A DNA stretch of 64,000 nucleotides from Rheum nobile (taxonomy: Eukaryota > Streptophyta > Magnoliopsida > Caryophyllales > Polygonaceae): positions 310,001 through 374,000 of the forward strand of contig WOAB01000098.1 in assembly GCA_027886185.1 (NCBI GenBank). Reading direction: 5' to 3'. Both the position numbers and the translations under genes were made by a program. How positions within the stretch are numbered: position 1 is the stretch's first letter; each line of letters opens with the position of its first letter. Below the pieces are notes generated by a model, which had not been told where the DNA came from, did no database searches, and saw nothing but the letters and a program-made list of their open reading frames with translations. This document shows, in pieces, positions 11,399 through 22,753 of this stretch.

Positions 11399-11691
11399 AA
11401 TGGATTTTTCCTTTTTCTGTATTCCTCAGTCAAGTGGTCAAGTGCAACCTTAGATACTTACTTCAACAGCTTGAAAACATCAGCTTCTATCACAAGCGTC
11501 ATCATGTTCTGTGCACTCTCATTAAAGGTCCCCTTGATTTACTTCACTTGGTTACCCATCTTTGAATGATATTGACCGAATATCGTATCTAGACTGCCAT
11601 GTAGAGTAGTCAAGAAGTCTTTCAAACTAGAGTGTGCTCCTTCAACCCTATATTTAGTAGAAAAGAGTTTAAAGTTTGATCATACAAGATA

Positions 11692-11866
11692 TTTCTGTTA
11701 TCTGCATAAACTTTCTGTCATGTATGGATGTACTTCATACGTGACAGACGAAACTCTTTCGTCTGTGACGTGTGGATGGAATCCACACGTGACAGACCAT
11801 AAACCCGAGTCTGTCACGTATGAAGTGCATCCATACGTGACGGACTCCTTATGCAGATAACAGAAA
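11692..11866. repeat. Long hairpin between the two convergent MULE genes
   Basis: Arms 11692-11749 and 11809-11866 are inverted copies, with about 51 of 58 bases paired. The loop holds a second hairpin (11761-11797, gtctgtgacgtgtgga facing tccacacgtgacagac). It lies where both genes should end, so it could act as a bidirectional terminator or give a fold-back RNA; either role is inference. Confidence 0.85.
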
Positions 11867-11959
11867 CAGAAAGCTATGCATATAACAGAAAGTCCTCAAA
11901 ATATAGCAAATGAGTGAATACAGAATGCAGTACAGATTAGACAATGCACTAACCTGTTT

Positions 11960-14054
11960 GTCGTTGAAGTTTTAAGCGTGAAAACAATATATGTCCAAGC
12001 TGACACGAGTCTTTCCCTATACGAGATCAGCTAGCTGTTTCTTACATATTGAGTCAGACGTGGCCAAGCCCTCCATTCCGACTCAATTCTACGCAACTCC
12101 ATATCATACTCGGGTACAATTGTTTGCTTGAATAAATTATAGTATGCATTTGCAAACCTTGTACCCAAGCTTTATCCTTCATCTCCTTCCTAGCATGGTC
12201 CTCTATGTTCTTCTTCACATGGCGCCTACAGAGGATAGACTTTGCACTTGGAAAGAGTCTATCTAACGCATTCATCAAGGCCTTTTCACGATCTGTCACT
12301 AGGCATGTCAATGTTACTTGACACTTTTTACACATTTCAAGAAGTTGTTGTGCGGCCCACACGTAGTTGTCTTCTTTCTCATGCTGTAGAAACGCCCCCG
12401 CCACATTGTAGTTCTTCCATATAGACGTGACTCCTATTATTTCAAGGAAAGGCAAGTCATACTTGCACAAGTAGATGTGTCATGCATAATGAATAAACAT
12501 ATCAACAAGTAGATGTAGCATGTAGATGTGTTATACTAACCTATTAGTGCTGTATGTGGAGTCTATCAAAAGGACGTACGGAAATGCCTTTAAGAGTTTC
12601 ATGGAATCTGGACTGGCAAAGAAAATGTCGGCGATCTTATTCGTCGTTAGATCCGACCTATACTCCATAAAGTAGTTGTTCTCCTTGCACTTATGGAAGA
12701 ACTCTTGGACCACGGTTCTTCCTTCCATCCCACTATGTCGGACCTTGTACACTTCATTGTACACTTGCTTCATTTTAGTGCAGTTGTTCGGGTCCTAGTT
12801 AAGTGTTGTTGCAATCTTTGATGGTTTATTATGATTTTCTGTCATGACCTTACACAACTTCTTCTGCTTAGGTATCATCCTGCCAGTTGATGCATGCCCA
12901 TACAAGTCATCACCAATGACATGGTTATGGGTTCCAACAACTACCTTGATTGTATATGAGTCCCTCGATTTTTCTTGACACAACAATCTGAATGGACAAT
13001 CACATTTTTTGCTTCTTGTTCTTTGCCTTACTCTGTTTTCATCTTTAGGAATGTAAATTCCCGCTTTTTCACACAACAACCATGTCTTCCGAAGGCTTTC
13101 TCCACCAAGGTTTCTATCCCGACCAATAGTGATGCAGAAGTGATTATCAAAGCCAATCTGTCTAGCCCATTTAATTGCATCATCTCTGGAGCCGAATACT
13201 TCACCCGTGGTAAACTTCTCTGAATAATCTTCTGAAACAATCACTTCTTTAGGTGTAGGATAATCAAACTACGGTTGTGTGTGTAATGCCGGAAACCCAA
13301 ACTGAGCTAGAGCCTGTCACCTTACGGACGGAATTCCACTACGAGCAAAACTATCTAATCTCGGCATATGAGGTTGTTGAGGCGCCATAGGTTCGCCGAA
13401 CAACCCAAGTGAGAAGGGCGGTGGTGCCATGTCCCACGCATCATTCAGGGACAAATTGTTAATACCAATGTTCACAATATTGTTCTCCTATTGAAGTAAA
13501 AAAACAAGTTAGCATAGAAGCATGTAAGAATCCAGTTTCTATCAAACAAATTCATCCGTGACGAATAGACACATTCCATACGTCACGGATGGTAGCATCC
13601 CATCCGTCACGGATCAAGGACATTCATACGTGACGGATCAAGGACATCCATTCGTGACAGATGGACTTGTTCCATCCGTCACAGACAAGTTTCTTTCAAA
13701 AAACAGTCGTCGAACAAAGTTCTTACACTTGCAATGATCTAGTCAAAATTCAATATAACAAGGTCAAACAATCAAACATGCAGTTTTGCACACAAAATCT
13801 CTAAATTTTTAGTACAACTTAATCAAAGATGAAGTTTTTATGAACATATAGTAACAACTATTGAAATTACCTTAAGAAAGTGTTTGTTTTTCCAAAGAAC
13901 AACTCAAACATATACATTCACAAGAAATAACCATAAAATTCTTAACGTAGAAACATGTAAAGTAAAAGCTTAAAAAACATACATCATTGTAATGATAATC
14001 CCTTGAAACATCTTCTCCACCATTGAAGTTGGAAAAATCATCTTCATTTTCCAT
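11960..14054 (-). pseudogene. FAR1-type MULE transposase, broken
   Basis: Exon 1 is 13983-14054 (ATG at 14054, MENEDDFSNFNGGED). Exon 2 is 12541-13487, and exon 3 starts near 12460. The order is an FAR1 DNA-binding region (FGSRDDAIKWARQIGF, KKCDCPFRLLC, GTHNHVIGDD), then the transposase core with its first Asp (VLLIDSTYSTNRL) and second Asp (CLVTDREKALMNAL), then a conserved C-x-x-H-like region (SILCRRHVKKNIE). Stops lie at 13317-13319 (TGA), 13269-13271 (TAG) and 12795-12797 (TAG). A frameshift near 12165 and one more TAG near 12030 follow. The protein would bind the terminal repeats and cut and paste the element. Apart from these breaks the frame is well kept, so inactivation is fairly recent. 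Confidence 0.88.
13555..13690. repeat. Palindromic tccgtcacgga-type repeats in transposase intron 1
   Basis: Six or more variants of catccgtgacgga, ccatccgtcacgga and catacgtgacgga in both orientations. They lie inside the intron between 13488 and 13982. Confidence 0.85.
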
Positions 14055-14220
14055 GGAAAAGAACCAAAGTAATGGAAAAGAATGAAAGAAGTGTTGTGGG
14101 AGGGAAACAGAAGAGTGATTGAGAGGTTTAGGGTTTAATTGTGGCCGTAATATTGATGAGATATGACGGGGTAGTTAATGTTGTTAGGTAGGGACAAGTA
14201 ACATTCAATTTTCTGGTTGT

Positions 14221-14375
14221 TTACTTCGTCCGTGATGAACCAATATTATCCATCTGTCACGGGCCAAAGTGATCCATCCGTCACATACGAATCACTTTGA
14301 TCTGTCACGGATGGATGATAGTGGTTCGTCACGGACGAAACGGTACGTGAAATAGCAATTTCACGAGTGCGTGAA
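14221..14375. repeat. Right terminal inverted repeat and subterminal palindromes of the MULE
   Basis: Contains cgtccgtgatgaac, ccatctgtcacgg, ccatccgtcaca and ttcgtcacggacgaaac, then the inverted copy of the left end (gtgaaatagcaatttcacg). Confidence 0.85.
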
Positions 14376-14385
14376 ATAGAAATCG

Positions 14386-15472
14386 TGTATCTATATATCT
14401 ATATTAAAAATCTTCCATGCACAGTCATCACAACAATTCTAAGCCCACATTTTATAATTTTTTTACTTTTTTTAAATTGTAAATACAACTATTATTGAAT
14501 AATTTGTAAACTAACAAATCTTAACAAACAATTTTAACATTTTTTATCATTTTTTTTAATAAATTATTCAAATTTTTTTTACAAGTACAATATGTATTTT
14601 GACCTAATTTGCATCAATAAAAGTAACAATATTTAGAGTGATAATTGTTATTATACAAACAAACTATATATTCTAAAAATGGTGTTTTTATTATTTATAA
14701 AAAATGGTATATAAAAAGTCGAAATTAGAGTTAAGCATTCTTAAAGATAAAAAATGATCAAACAATCAAAATTTCACTTGAATAAAAAATCTTTTAATTT
14801 TTTTAGATAAAACATGTAAATTTTGAAGTCTTTTTTGTTGTTAAGAGTTATTATTATAATATTAAATTTTCATTATCATTTGATCTAAGTAACTTATTTT
14901 TGGCAATTGAACTAACTATATTTGACCGTAATTTTTTTTGCATCTTCTAAGTTATTACCTATTAATTATTTATAATTTATAAGATAATTTTTTTGTTAAG
15001 ATTTCCTTTGGTCTGATCGAACTATATTTTTGACTTTATTAATTTATTTTCTCACTAATTGTTTCTTTCTTAAGATTTTCAATTAAATAGTTATTTCACT
15101 AATACTTTCCTTTAAATATAACTATATCTATCCATCTATCTAATTCGTCTAGATAAATAGCAACTCACCAATGTGACCAGATAAATAGTATGAATTATAC
15201 TCATTAATTAAAATTTGAATTTTTGAAGCAAATTGCATTGCATTCTCTCTATGTATGTTGATTTTTGACAACGTGTTTCGTCCAACTTGATTGATGATGA
15301 GCATCATCAATATGGAAAGGAGGGAAAATATAATAATATAAATGAAGCCAACATATATTATGGAGTCAATACTTTTTATTCCAAATAAGTTTTAGTGACT
15401 CATTGATGAATTAATACCTTGTAGTCAATAAATTGAAAATTATCTTCATTTAATATTCATCAATATTATTTT
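14386..15472. other. AT-rich intergenic DNA, nothing recognised
   Basis: Very AT-rich, with no open frame and no clear terminal repeats. It ends abruptly at the GC-rich LTR that starts at 15473. Confidence 0.6.
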
Positions 15473-16159
15473 TGTGATCGTCCGATTTTCCGCGAGGTAA
15501 GCAGTTGGTGGTTCACATGAAACCAACTTCGGCTCGCCTCTCCCGGCGGCCTCTCTCCCCGTTCCCTGCCAGCAGTCTCCGGTCACACCGGACGCTGTCC
15601 GGTCCCGAGCTCCAACCTGAAAAAGAAGAGGGGCCAGAGGGTGACCCCGGGCTTGCCACTCCGACGCTAAAGTCAATACTCAACCCGCAAAAAAGGGCAG
15701 TAAGGGCGGTGGAGCATGGAGTATGATAGAGCTACAGTTGTCGGAAGAGTATCGAGTACGGTAGAGCTATGGTGGCAGAAAGAGTTTAGAGTACAATGAA
15801 TCAACAGTGACAAAAAGAGTATGGAGCACATATTCGGTTTTAGCCGATAGGGTGGGAGAGAGAGACCATTAAGAGAAAAGGGTCGAGAATCCCCTCCTCA
15901 ATTACAGTCTCTCCCCTTATATACCTGAGGCATGATGGCCCTTTGTGTCGTGTAGCTAGCTCAGGCCACGAGGGTGTGCTCGGGTGAGCAGCCGAGTGGG
16001 GCCGGGAAGAAGCCGGGAGGGTAGAGCAAGAGGAGGGTCGCGGGCGGTATAGCTGGGTGGAGCCAAGATAGTGCTACTTGGGGCCTTACCTTGAGTTTGG
16101 CTGTATTCCTAATTGGCCCCCTCCCCTGCTTGGGCCGGGCTAAATCCGGCTCCCACACA
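15473..16159 (-). repeat. Probable 3' LTR of the Tat-like relic
   Basis: Read on the minus strand it begins TGTGTGGGAGCC after a purine-rich stretch (ggcttgaggggttg) and ends GATCACA. It has a TATA box (tatataag, minus strand, about 15916-15923). Its GC-rich make-up breaks sharply at 15472. The second LTR is not in the window, so the call rests on ends and context. Confidence 0.6.
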
Positions 16160-17217
16160 ACCCCTCAAGCCATGCGACCGAAGTCCCATTCGGTCGGGGG
16201 GCTTGATCTTCAAAGGAGTCGGCTGGCTTGGCATGGTCACAGACTTTCTTGGCTGGCCGCGTAGGGGAAGACTGTTTTTTCTTCGCTATTATTGTAAGGT
16301 AGGAAGTAGGTCCCACACGTCCCATCCGGAGGAGCAACTATAAAAAGGGCAGTGTCGCTTCATTTCTTGCTCATATCTTTCTTCTCCTTTTCTTTGATTG
16401 CTTAACGCACTTGCCTCGATACTTGTTCTGGATAATCGCTCTTGCACTTGTCTTAATTCTTGCTTTCGCTCTACAGTTCCTTGCTTGTCGGGGTCTCTCG
16501 AACCAAATACGAACCACTTGCTTCTTCTCCTTCCTCTTGCAGATGGCCAGGTCACGAGGTGGTCGGAGAGGCAGGTTCCCCTTCGAGCTGGGTGTTCACC
16601 GTTACTTTGCGTCCGTGAATTGCGATGCCATGTTATGCCGACAGCATCGTGTGGAGTCTGTATGAATGTGGCTCTAAGTGCTTGTAGGTCATTGCCCCCG
16701 ATTCTCCTCCGTATTCCCTTCGCTAGGAGGGACATGAACACTTCAGGTAGAGGTGCTTCAAGGGAGGCGGGTCGCGGCTGATGTCCTTCAGGGTGCCTTG
16801 GCTTTGGGGCGCCGCGGCCGCCTAGACGAAAAGGAGAAGTCGCCTTTCGGTCAGCGTTTTGCTTCCTTTCAGTTGGAGAGACCCTCGTTCACTTTGCTGA
16901 CTTTCTGGCCGTGGTACGTAGGGTGGTAGTGGTGCTTGAGGCCGAGGGCGGGGGTCATGCTCTGGTGAAGCCGTGTGGCTGGGGATGAGAAAATGCTCTC
17001 TTGAGCTTCCTCGATCAGAGGGAGCCAAGCTGGCTTGCTTCTCCCTCTCCACGGGATCTCATTGCATCTTTTCCTCCGCAGGTTTTGCCGGCCCCTTGGG
17101 CTTGGGGTGGAGCCCGAGGGAACGTGAGTCATGTTCACGTTCGCCTCGGATCCCCAGGCTTGTAGCTTCTGTGGGGGCCGCAGAGCCCGCGGCTGGTGAC
17201 TGTGCTTGCCGTCCTTC
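16160..17217. other. GC-rich decayed internal region of the Tat-like relic
   Basis: No recognisable protein domain. A + strand TATA box (tataaaa, 16339-16345) is followed by a C/T-rich leader and a possible acceptor before a short frame (ATGGCCAGGTCACGAGG, 16541). This could be part of another LTR or leader, but I cannot prove it. Confidence 0.45.
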
Positions 17218-17759
17218 TCATCCTCGGTCTCCTTCTTTGCTAGATTCTTTCTTATATACTTGCAACCAGAATAGGCTTGCTACTTGTAATTTCCCTTGCA
17301 CTCCAAAAACACACTTCTCCATGTTCAAACTCATTCCATTGCTTCTTAGGGTATTGAAAACCTCGGGGAGGTCGGCTGCGTGCTCGGAGGCGTCCTGACT
17401 CTTCATGACAATGTCATCAACATAAGCTTCCACCGTCTTGCCTCTTAGATCGCAGAAGATGCGATCCACGAGCCTCTGGAAAGTGGCTCCCGCATTCCTG
17501 AGGCCGAAAGGCAATACGCGGTAATAGTAGGTTCATGCCTCCGTGATGAAAGTTGCATGCTCTTCGTCATAGTGATTCATCTTGATCTAGTTGTAGCCGG
17601 AGTACGCATCGAGAAAGTTGAGGGCCTCGTGCCCGCCGTGGAGTCTACTAGCCGGTCGATAGAAGGGAGCGGGTAGCTATCCTTAGGGCAAGCCTGGTTC
17701 AGGTCAGTGAAGTATACACACATTCACTACTTGTCGCTTGATTTCTTGACCATCACCAC
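17218..17759 (-). pseudogene. Tat-like reverse transcriptase fragment
   Basis: The intact piece 17218-17514 holds PFGLRNAGATFQRLVDRIF, the catalytic AYVDDIVMKS (both Asp kept) and NMEKCVFGVQG, then runs into unrelated sequence. Upstream to 17759 the RT N-terminal part is readable only across stops and frameshifts. It resumes at 21515-21620 beyond the nested element. Confidence 0.85.
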
Positions 17760-18284
17760 TGATACGCTCTACTTTATAGTGCGTAACTAGGAGTTGTTAC
17801 TGAATATTAGGTACCAATTGTATGGGTTTAGAACACAATTTAGGAGAATGGAGTTTGAGAGAAGAAGTAGTGATATGGTGGATTTTAGTGCATATTGTGA
17901 AGACATTGGAGATGAAGGCGAAGCCACAAGAGAAGACCGCAAGCGAGAAGTAGAAGTCGCAGCAGAAGCCAAACCGCGGGCGCGGAATCTTGGCTGCGGT
18001 CGCGGTTTACCAAAGGATGACGCGGGGAGAGCCGCGATGGAAGGCAAGGCAAGGGAAGGCGCGGGGAGTGACAAAAGCATCTCCGCGGGTGCGGAATTAT
18101 TTCCGCGGGCACGGTTTGAAGACAGAATGTGACTTTCGACAATGTGCTAAACCGCGGGCGTGGAAGCTTGGCCGCGGTCGCAGATTTCCTTTCTGACGCG
18201 GAGTTACAATTTCGTCTAAGATCTTTTGTTTACTTTATTTATTTTCTTTTCTTTTATTCCGATTATTATATTTTAGGAGATTAT
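17760..18284 (+). repeat. Truncated 5' LTR of element A
   Basis: Matches 20154 onward closely up to ttttaggagattat, then switches to protease coding sequence. Contains several CCGCGGGCGCGG / CCGCGGTCGCGG-type palindromes. Confidence 0.92.
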
Positions 18285-18291
18285 CTCCGCT

Positions 18292-18777
18292 ATGCTGCAA
18301 AAGCGGATGCCCAAGAAATGCAGCGACCCTGGCATGTTTAGCATTCCTTGTAAGATAGGTGACACCACTTTCGATAAAGCCATGCTGGATTTGGGTGCAT
18401 CTATAAACGTGTTGCCTCTCTCACTGTATGAATCTTTGGGGCTTGAACCATTGCATAAGACAGGGACGGTGATTCAATTGGCAGATATGTCTACTGTGTA
18501 CCCCAAAGGAGTCGTGCAGGATGTTCTAGTAGAGGTCGATAAGCTGATTTTCCCTGTTGACTTCTTTGTGATTGATACGGGACAAGACAAGCATGCAGCC
18601 CCTGTGATGTTGGGTAGGCCATTTATGAAAACGGCGAACACAAAGATTGATGTGAGTAGTGGTTCACTCACCATGGAGTTTGATGGGGTGAGGGTCGAAT
18701 ACAACATTGATGATGCAAAGAGACACCCTCCTGATTGTGATCCCAAGTGTTCGGTTGATGTGAGCAACCCAAGTTGA
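18292..18777 (+). CDS. Athila-like retroviral-type aspartic protease fragment (161 aa, open)
   Basis: Open from MLQKRMPKKCSDPG to DVSNPS. The active site is LDLGASINVLPLSLY; later motifs are QLADMSTVYPKG, LVEVDKLIFPVDFF and VMLGRPFMKT. The protein belongs to the pepsin/retropepsin fold that cuts element polyprotein. The same protein tail (DVSNPS stop) ends the gag-protease frame in the copies at 31261 and 48930. It is the C-terminal part of a larger frame; the listed ATG is internal. No stop or frameshift inside. Confidence 0.88.
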   Translation: MLQKRMPKKCSDPGMFSIPCKIGDTTFDKAMLDLGASINVLPLSLYESLGLEPLHKTGTVIQLADMSTVYPKGVVQDVLVEVDKLIFPVDFFVIDTGQDKHAAPVMLGRPFMKTANTKIDVSSGSLTMEFDGVRVEYNIDDAKRHPPDCDPKCSVDVSNPS

Positions 18778-20153
18778 TCTTAAGGGCACCATGTCGAGCC
18801 ACGACAGTAACCAAGGCGCTGCTCGGGAGGCAACCCGAGGTATGTAATTCTTTTCATGTCTTTTCTTTTCAAGTTTTTTTTCGTGTTGTTTCGTGTTTAG
18901 ACTAACCTACAGGTAGGAGACTCGAAGACAAAAGTTTGAAGACGAGGTTTGCCTCACAGCAGACACGAAACCGCGACTGCGGAAATATTTCTGCGACCGC
19001 GGACATATTTCTACGACCGCGGTTTTACCACTGTAAGTCTCCTCCTCCAGAAAAAAAAATCGAAAAAAAAACAAAAAAAATTCTGAAGACACCGCGACCG
19101 CGGCCTTAAAACCGCAATCGCAGCCCATCTGTTCGATTTTTACTACGAGAGACGGCGCGCGTCATGCTGCCCAGAATGAGACATTAGCCCGACATTTTTA
19201 TTTGGCACCGATGATGGCCCGACATTAGACAGCTGATGAGGAGGAGCTCCAGAGCCAGCTGCAGATTTGATTATTGATATGGAGCGATAGAGCTCGCTAC
19301 ACGTTTGCATTAGGGCTCCAAATCTGTGTTCGTTGAAGGCCCGTGCAACCCCGTTTCTTTGATGTGCCACTTCACCTTACAGTGGATCTATTTGGTTACA
19401 CGTGGAGTTTGCTTGAGTAGGACCGCCACAACACCAGAGACTTGTGGTTTCAATGTTTTACCGCCATCACCAACGTCCAAGTCAGGGCCACCTCGACGAC
19501 AGTCGTGAGTACTTTTCTACTTCCCCAGTGTTTCATCTTTTAGTCTTTTATTACATTGAGGACAATGTAATATTTAAGCATGGGGGATGATCTATACTTG
19601 CTAGTCGTTTGAGAATAAAAAAAAAATCCTAGGCTAAGCTGAAAATCCAAAAGGGCGGCTTAGGCAATAAGCAGGTGGCCCGGACCAACATTAGACTGGG
19701 GTAATAAGAGGTTGTAGAGTGATGTGAGGAATGGTGAGCCCATCTATGAAAAATGAAATGAGTGGCTAGGTGAAAACCCGAAAGGGCGCCTGGGCAAAAT
19801 GAGTGAAAAGAAGAAGAGTGATTATTAGGATTCCTCATTTTTCCTGGCGTGGTGACATAAGTGTTAGAGCTATAAGGAGGATTCGGGTAGGTCACTTTGG
19901 GAGTTAAAAGAAGTTAGACTAGAGTTAGGATTAGATGGTTACTTTCACTCTATGGTGTTCAGGTTAAGCTTGGGGGAAGTACTCTGCTTTCCTTGAAGCT
20001 TGTATGTTGTGTTGGTGCCTTGGAGATTCATGAGTAGGTACGGTTCTTAGTGGATAGTTTTGTTGTGCTTCCTGAGACCTTGGGTATTTCATTGGAGGAG
20101 TAGGTTTCTATTAGCTTACTCGAGGACGAGCAAGGTTTAAGCATGGGGGAATT
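18778..20153 (+). other. Noncoding 3' region of element A
   Basis: Shared in outline with 31264-32648 and, inverted, with 47430-48929. Begins with the block tcgagccacgac...gggaggcaacccgagg that follows the last gene in Athila-type elements. It contains CCGCG-type palindromes (18960-19115), a conserved 18-codon stretch (VQPRFFDVPLHLTVDLFG, about 19346-19400), a gaggacaatg...catgggg motif (about 19558-19585) and the polypurine tract at 20141-20151. Confidence 0.75.
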
Positions 20154-21509
20154 TGATACGCTCTACTTTGTAGTGTGTAACTAGGAGTTGTTACTGAATA
20201 TTAGGTACCAATTGTATGGGTTTAGAACACAATTTAGGAGAATGGAGTTTGAGAGAAGAAGTAGTGATATGGTGGATTTTAGTGCATATTGTGAAGACAT
20301 TGGAGATGAAGGCGAAGCCACAAGAGAAGACCGCAAGCGAGAAGTAGAAGTCGCAGCAGTAGCCAAACCGCGAGCGCGGAATATTGGCCGCGGTCGCGGT
20401 TTACCAAAGGATGACGTGGGGAGAGCCGCAATGGAAGGCAAGGCGCGGGGAGCGACATAAGCATTTCCGCGGGCGCGGAATTATTTCTGCGGGCGCGGTT
20501 TGAAGACAGAATGTGACTTTCGACAGTGTGCTAAACCGCGGGCGCGGAAGCTTGGCCGCTGTCGCGGATTTCCTTTCTGACGCGGAGTTACAATTTCGTC
20601 CGAGATCTTTTGTTTACTTTATTTATTTTCTTTTCTTTTATTCCGATTATTATATTTTAGGAGATTATTATTATTATCTTTTTAGAGATTAGGGTTTGCT
20701 AGATTATTGATATTCATTAGACAATAGCCTTTTCATAATCACTTTATCATCGTTCATTATTTTCCCTTTGAGTTTTATGCTTTGAAGACTATGAAGAACT
20801 AAGTACCCATTGCTTAGTCCGACGATTGAAGCCTTCGTTTGTATTTGATTGTGAGATTATAACTCTATTTCCTTTCCTTTGATTATATTGATTCTCTTTG
20901 TGCTTCATCCCATTGATTCTTGCTGATTTGACTAGCCTGATCATCTAGTTGATATTAGTGATTTTCTATTGCTAGGGTTTGGATATTTCTAGTTGAAATT
21001 CCTTGTCTTGTGTAGCAACCACGATTTACAGGAACTAGTTGTGAATGTTTATTGTGAAGATAATTGATTACATGTCGAGTACTGACTAGTTGTTAAGTAT
21101 TGCATGTATCCTGCTTAATTCCTATGCTTAATGCTGCTGTTAGATTTTAATAGTTTCTTGATTGTTTAATGGTAAGTATTTTCAGGTCTAGTTGACTTGT
21201 CTATATACATAAGATCGGAATAGGAATATTCATTGGTATGAATTGGATATAATCTAGGATCAACCAATCAAACTGAAGTGTGAATATTTGTCTGGCTAAG
21301 TTACTTCTCACCCATTGATTACATCTTTTGCATTGATTTACATTGTTACTTGATACAAACCTAAATCCCTCCTTTTGTTACTATTGGCATACAACCTTCG
21401 CAATTAAGAAGATTGCTTACCTCCCTGTGGGATCGATCCTTATTTACCCTACTATGTTAGTTAGGTTTTTGAGGTTATTTGATAGGTGTCTACGACAAAC
21501 CCTTCATCA
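20154..21509 (+). repeat. 3' LTR of element A (1356 bp)
   Basis: Begins TGATACGC after a polypurine tract (gcatgggggaatt) and ends CTTCATCA, followed by ACCAC. Its first 525 bases pair with 17760-18284. Confidence 0.93.
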
Positions 21510-21625
21510 ACCACGTTGGCCAGCCAAGTGGGGTATTGGACTTCCCGGATGACCCAGCCGACAAGAGCTTTAGGATCTCTTCGCAGGCTCCTTCTGCCTT
21601 GTCGCTAGCTTCACATGCCTTTGAT

Positions 21626-22407
21626 TGTTACTGGCGATTTAGTTCTAGACAGTCTTCGGTAAAACGGCCATAACTGTGGCTAGAAAATTGATCTCGTGAT
21701 GATTCAAGATGAGTTGGAAAGCTGATTCAAAGATCTACAACTTCATAGTTTACGTCGATTCAAGTTTCCAACAAGAAGATGGTCAAAATCGAGTTTTACT
21801 GAGAGCTGTGCAATTTCCAGCGGGAATTATCTACTTAGATTAGTTAGATAAGATTATATCCGATTTTCCTTGTTGGAATTTCTTTATAATCAGCATTATT
21901 AATTAGTTTATTAGTTCCTTAGGATAAGATAAGGAGAATTAGGATTCAAGCTTGTTTGGATTCCTAATTGCTTCTTTAGAAAGTTTCTATCTTTTATTTT
22001 GTTTCCTTATCCTTAGCCTTAGATAGATTAGATAGATTTCTTATTTTACAAGCCATTAGGGCATGAAATCATCTTTAAATATTCATGTTTTTCATTCAAT
22101 AAAGTGATGTTCATTTGAGTAGTAAAGTATAGTACGCTCCTTCCTTGAATCCCAACATCAAACCCTTCGATCCCACGGATCAAACTATCCCGTAGCTCGT
22201 CGCTTCGAGCAAATCAAACACCGTCTCTTCGGTGTCTCGCGATCATCACTTTGATCTCTCTGTTCATCTCTTTGAACGAGTTTGAAGGCTATCTCTTAGC
22301 CCTAGGAAAGCCATCACTGTGGCTACGGAAGAGGAGTTTCAACTACAAGCTTGAGGAATCCAAGATCCTACGAATTGCAAATGACACTTCAGGGGTTGTT
22401 CGCATCA
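21626..22407 (+). repeat. 5' LTR of element C
   Basis: Begins TGTTACTGGCG and ends GTTCGCATCA. It matches 23725-24506 nearly base for base. Confidence 0.93.
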
Positions 22408-22753
22408 ACTGGTATCAGAGCCTATCCAAGCTAAGTTTGTTCTTCTCTCTTATTGTGGTTTCTCAACGGTGGATACTGTGCATACACTCGGTCTTGAGTA
22501 GGCTGCGCACTTCTCCACCGACATCGCTTGCAACGACGCCAAGACGTTCTCAGTTCTGCCCAGATATCGGTCAAATTTGTTTTCTTGTTTCTGAAATTTT
22601 CTTCCAGAATCTGGTATATCTTTTCGATACGAGTCCAAGCATATAAAATTCGTCCAAATCGAAGTTCGTTTGCCCCACCAAAAGGGCAAAATTCGGAAGT
22701 AGTGTTGCTGCCAAACCCTAGCCGCCGCGGGAAGATCCGGCCTATGCTTTCAC

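Larger units (their letters stand above)
8814..14385. mobile_element. Mutator-like element (MULE) with a transposase gene and a PMD gene
   Basis: The left end (gctatttcacgcac at 8818) and the reverse-complemented right end (tctatttcacgcac, from 14380 leftwards) open a roughly 50-bp inverted repeat that runs on into tttcgtcc on both sides. Inside are two broken genes pointing at each other: a PMD gene on + (9623-11398) and a FAR1/MULE transposase on - (about 11960-14054). A long hairpin lies between their 3' ends. This convergent two-gene plan recalls maize MuDR (mudrA/mudrB), but here the second gene is a PMD gene. Palindromic tccgtcacgga repeats occur near both ends, in the PMD 5' region, in the hairpin and in transposase intron 1. 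I could not find a clean 9-bp target duplication. Confidence 0.85.
17760..21509 (+). mobile_element. Athila-like gag-protease element A, internally deleted
   Basis: Flanked by the perfect 5-bp duplication ACCAC (17755-17759 and 21510-21514). LTRs begin TGATACGCTCTAC and the last base is in TCATCA. The 5' LTR stops after about 525 bp (17760-18284) and joins directly to the protease region, so the rest of the LTR, primer site and gag are deleted. The 3' LTR (20154-21509) is complete at 1356 bp. The element sits inside the Tat-like RT gene. Confidence 0.93.
15473..21620 (-). mobile_element. Relic of a Tat-like Ty3/gypsy retrotransposon, split by an Athila-like insertion
   Basis: The minus-strand order is RT fragment (21620-21515, then 17759-17218), decayed internal DNA (17217-16160) and LTR (16159-15473). 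The RT reading (VQYPTWLANVVVMVKK) is continuous once the insertion 17760-21509 and one ACCAC copy are ignored, proving a single original element. Motifs VVMVKKSS, ACPKDSYPLPSIDRL, PFGLRNAGATFQRL and AYVDDIVMKS fit the Tat branch. The 5' LTR, gag, and everything between RT and the 3' LTR are lost or unrecognisable. Confidence 0.8.

Noticed and set aside
8801..14395. Target duplication of the MULE
   Set aside because: The flanks tattatatat and tgtatctatatat are both TA-rich but do not match over 9 bases, so no duplication is claimed.
14386..15472. Continuation of the MULE or a second element
   Set aside because: The terminal repeat pairs with 8814, ending at 14385. The AT-rich DNA beyond has no partner.
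15505..15726. Open frames in the GC-rich LTR
   Set aside because: Explained as chance frames in GC-rich LTR sequence; no domain.
16541..16665. Small Arg/Gly-rich gene starting ATGGCCAGG
   Set aside because: Too short, and it lies in decayed retroelement DNA; no homology recognised.
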